In this document: positions 61,460 through 64,000 of the stretch, piece after piece
Layout of the letters: each line of letters begins with the position of its first letter
Position numbering within the stretch: position 1 is the first letter of the stretch
Assembly (NCBI GenBank): GCA_030019335.1
Contig: JASEET010000003.1
Location: 35,390 to 99,389, forward strand
Reading direction: 5' to 3'
DNA length: 64,000 nucleotides
From: Candidatus Bathyarchaeia archaeon
GTDB taxonomy: Archaea > Thermoproteota > Bathyarchaeia > Bathyarchaeales > Bathycorpusculaceae
Program-made: the position numbers and the translations under genes
The notes under the pieces: model-generated
The model's database searches: none
What the model saw: the letters and a program-made list of their open reading frames with translations, nothing else
Told to the model about the DNA's origin: nothing

Positions 61460-63344
61460 TTGTAGCTCTCCTCTCTCTGAAAGTGCTCATATAGAATATG
61501 AACTTTCTCAATTTATGATTATTGAGTATCCAATCCGCTGTGGTATCAACAATACATTTGAATTGGCTGTAATTCCACTTCGCAACCTTATCCGCTATAA
61601 ATAAGGGTTTGTTGTGGCCGAAAGCTTCCGGAATGTTGGACGGAGCCATGGCAACCAAAATACTCATAGTCAAGTTTTGAAGCTTGTTTGGAACGTTTTT
61701 GTCCAAGAACAGAATCACTTCGACTAGTTCTTTCGTACCATCGCTGAGTTCATTCCAAAACTCCACAACATTTTCAGGTTTGTAATCGTATTCTGGATAG
61801 ACCAAGCGGTCTATCAATAGGACGTTGCTCCGCAATAATGGGTCTGTTTTGGCTTGGCTTAACTGCACATAAGTTTTCAGAAAGGTCCTTTCGAGACCGA
61901 TTTTGTTTTTTATGGCTCCTGAAACGTAGCCCCTGCGGTTTTGCCTGTCTGGAACCATGGTTCTGAATGCGGAGTCATATTCTATTAGACTCCATGGCGG
62001 CTTGATTTTTTCCGTGTTGAAGATGCTGGCTGACTGCAATATCATACGGTCTGTGTTTGGCAGTTTTTCGAACTCTGCTTGCGAAATAGCCGTTTTCAAT
62101 AAGCCCTCATTATGCATTATCGGGATTAACTGTCGTTTAAAGTCCCTCGCAGCGGTATCCTTTGTCATTCCTATAAGCAAAATGCGTCTGTTCCAGCATT
62201 CCTCCATAAGCATGTGCAACGTGAAAAGCGTAAGAAAAGCAATGTCAAGAGTTGTTAACCAATGCTCTTTTCCATCCTTCAAGATTTTCATCAGACTGGC
62301 TGTTTTTGTTTCCGATGTTTTTGTGAAAAAGAAGCGGTCGCCTAGGCTTGTAACAAGCTTTCTGATGCGTTCCCAAGTTGTTGCATACTTAGGATTCAAA
62401 GCGTAAGTCTCATTCTTCTCGTTTAAAATGCCTCTCTTAACCAAGTGTTTAAGGTATCGCTTTACCCTTTTGACTTTTTTCTCGTCTGTTATGCCGAATT
62501 CGGCTAGATTTTGCTCCTCGGTTAAGGTTTCCCTCCGCCTAGCCAAGTGAATTAATGCGTAACGGAGATAGTCCGCTCTTGGAGGCGGCAACCCTAAAGC
62601 TTGATTACAAACGTACTGTCTTGCGATGGTTAAGTCGTTAACATCGATGGGTTCATCATCAATTTTGTATCCAATTATGCTGCTTTTCGCTTCCCACAAC
62701 TCACGCTTTGAAGTATCATAAAGCAGACTTGCCCGTTCAATGGACAAGCTTCTATCCAAAAGGATGATGCGTATGTTCTGGTCTAGGTCTGTGGCAAGCT
62801 TGTAAGCAAGATAATACTCGGCGAAAGTCATTATCCAATTCGCTATCGTTGCATTACTTATTATTGCTTCATCCTTTAGTGGCTTGCCTAAACTGACTTC
62901 CTCCGGCTGCTTAACCTCAAAAAAAGTCTGGTCTATGTCTGGAATCTCGTTGATGTAAACTGGTACAACGCTTGAGATGCCAGCGCCTTGCTGAATTGTC
63001 CTTTCGTCGTACTTAACCTGTGGCTTGTCATTTTCTGAAAAAGTTATGGTGCCGGTTGAGGCATAAGCGCCGCCGAAGAAAATCACCATGTCAAACAATG
63101 GACGCGAATACATGGTTCCATCTATACCGGCAAAACGGACACCAGAGGCGTCGAAAAACTTTTTTGCGGCTTCCCAAGCCTCTTTACAGTCAAAGCCTCT
63201 TTTTATAAGGTTTGAAAGCAAGCCATCGTAAAGGTTTTTAAGTGATGAGAAACGTTGCTCATAATCCAAAACTTGCATCGAAGCCCCGAGTCTAAGTACA
63301 TCACTTGTCCGCTTTACAGAATCACTCAACGAAGACAAACTCAC
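61431..63344 (-). CDS. nurA: NurA-type nuclease, unusually long with an inserted winged helix
   Basis: 637 residues, while ordinary NurA proteins are roughly 300-450. The NurA catalytic start VRFAGIDGTMYSRPLFDMVI (metal-binding Asp) lies near residue 71 and IRIILLDRSLSIERASLLYD, with the second Asp, near 192. Between about 275 and 330 there is a winged-helix-like segment (ITDEKKVKRVKRYLKHLVKR). The C-terminal part holds more acidic positions (SNVLLIDRLVYPEYDY). It is the 5'-3' nuclease partner of HerA, encoded just upstream and overlapping it. Confidence 0.82.
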   Translation of the reverse strand: MSLSSLSDSVKRTSDVLRLGASMQVLDYEQRFSSLKNLYDGLLSNLIKRGFDCKEAWEAAKKFFDASGVRFAGIDGTMYSRPLFDMVIFFGGAYASTGTITFSENDKPQVKYDERTIQQGAGISSVVPVYINEIPDIDQTFFEVKQPEEVSLGKPLKDEAIISNATIANWIMTFAEYYLAYKLATDLDQNIRIILLDRSLSIERASLLYDTSKRELWEAKSSIIGYKIDDEPIDVNDLTIARQYVCNQALGLPPPRADYLRYALIHLARRRETLTEEQNLAEFGITDEKKVKRVKRYLKHLVKRGILNEKNETYALNPKYATTWERIRKLVTSLGDRFFFTKTSETKTASLMKILKDGKEHWLTTLDIAFLTLFTLHMLMEECWNRRILLIGMTKDTAARDFKRQLIPIMHNEGLLKTAISQAEFEKLPNTDRMILQSASIFNTEKIKPPWSLIEYDSAFRTMVPDRQNRRGYVSGAIKNKIGLERTFLKTYVQLSQAKTDPLLRSNVLLIDRLVYPEYDYKPENVVEFWNELSDGTKELVEVILFLDKNVPNKLQNLTMSILVAMAPSNIPEAFGHNKPLFIADKVAKWNYSQFKCIVDTTADWILNNHKLRKFIFYMSTFRERRATIEAARREHI

Positions 63345-63601
63345 CTAACATTCACCTTATCCTCTAATAGCATTCTGAAAGGTAAAAACATTGTCAACAC
63401 AAAACACAAAAATAATCCAGCTAACAAAATCACATAAAAATACAGAGTTTAGAAGCATCCACCCATTGGAAAGTATTTCCTGAGAAGAAAGGAAAAAGGA
63501 GCAAGAAGCCATCGTATTTGCCTCTACATGAATAAACTAGTGATAAGGGACAAAAGCGTTTAAATTCTTTTCTTCTATGATTAGTTGATGTGTGATCGGT
63601 T

Positions 63602-63979
63602 ATGGGAAGCGTTTTAGAAGTGAACGCGGATGACTGGGAGCGAGAGGTTTTGCGGTCTGACATGTTAACAGTTGTTGATTTCTGGCATAATCGCTGTCCT
63701 TGGTGCATTAGGTTTGATCCAATAATTAACGAGGTTGCCGAAGAATACAAGGATAAAATCAAATTTGTCAAGTTGAATGTTTTACAGAATCCAAGTAATC
63801 GGGAGATAGCGATACGTCACGGAATTATGAGTACGCCAACTTTGTTGTTCTTCTGTAAGGGAAGATCCGTGGGACAAGCTGTGGGCTTCATGCCTAAAGA
63901 ACATCTAAAGAAGATACTGGATGATATGTTTGAGAGACACACGGACTGCATTAAGCAGAGCACTGAGCTAAAGACTTAA
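63602..63979 (+). CDS. thioredoxin-fold protein
   Basis: 125 residues. VVDFWHNRCPWCIRFDPII holds the C-x2-C redox site (CPWC), and STPTLLFFCKGRSVGQAVGF holds the cis-proline loop. A disulfide reductase or oxidoreductase of the cytoplasm is likely. The CPWC centre differs from the usual CGPC, which may change its redox potential. A TTTAAATT TATA-like box lies about 40 bases upstream. The gene is complete within the window. Confidence 0.9.
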   Translation: MGSVLEVNADDWEREVLRSDMLTVVDFWHNRCPWCIRFDPIINEVAEEYKDKIKFVKLNVLQNPSNREIAIRHGIMSTPTLLFFCKGRSVGQAVGFMPKEHLKKILDDMFERHTDCIKQSTELKT

Positions 63980-64000
63980 AACTATTGCCTTTGGGAAAGA

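Overview
The window reads as a stretch of archaeal chromosome. Inference: the best fit is a Thermoproteota-lineage archaeon of the Bathyarchaeia type. The reasons are tRNA genes with several non-canonical introns, a HerA-NurA pair, separate pyrB and pyrI genes, a four-subunit pyruvate:ferredoxin oxidoreductase, a eukaryote-like type IB topoisomerase, an XPD-type helicase, an SSV-type partitioned integrase and a type I-D CRISPR-Cas locus. No rRNA operon is present. GGTG/GAGG ribosome sites and GTG/TTG starts are common.

Layout. (1) 0-6.8 kb: nucleotidyltransferase-like protein, tRNA-Trp with three apparent introns, ABC-2 exporter pair, dipeptide-epimerase-like enolase family member, GlpX-type fructose bisphosphatase, methyltransferase. 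(2) 6.85-20.66 kb: an integrated element bounded by a perfect 75-bp direct repeat of the 3' part of tRNA-Pro. Its integrase is split, with the C-terminal part at the left end and the N-terminal part at the right end, both in frame through the repeat. The cargo includes a DNA methyltransferase with a probable nuclease N-terminus, a ParB-like protein, small regulators, a nucleoside phosphorylase and several genes broken by frameshifts or stops, so the element looks old. A chain of five hairpins sits just upstream of the integrase N-terminal part. (3) 20.6-35 kb: intact tRNA-Pro, an NrdD-like protein fused to winged-helix and ATP-cone-like regions but without a glycyl-radical motif, divergent pyrB/pyrI, XPD-like helicase, YHS protein, a DEAD-box gene with two lesions, topoisomerase IB, tRNA-Asn with a T-loop intron, a B12-radical SAM protein, a decayed radical SAM gene and two PadR regulators.

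(4) 35.5-53 kb: a type I-D CRISPR-Cas locus with two cas6 genes, csc1, csc2, a small-subunit candidate, an HD-less cas10d, a free-standing HD gene, cas3', cas4, cas2, cas1 and csa1. It is interleaved with toxin-antitoxin-like pairs: VapBC, MNT-HEPN, DUF2283-DUF4258, UPF0175-PIN and one unrecognised pair. Remnants of only the 3' ends of cas6 (one) and cas4 (two) lie at the edges of these cassettes. This is the most unusual arrangement in the window. No CRISPR array was seen.

(5) 53.6-64 kb: porGDAB, whose porB carries a 367-residue intein with LAGLIDADG blocks in the thiamine-pyrophosphate-binding region; an S27ae-like zinc ribbon; a frameshifted Nmad3-like gene; HerA-NurA with an unusually long NurA; and a thioredoxin-fold protein.

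All assignments come from reading motifs and translations by eye. No database search or structure prediction was run. Each apparent frameshift could be either real decay or an assembly error.
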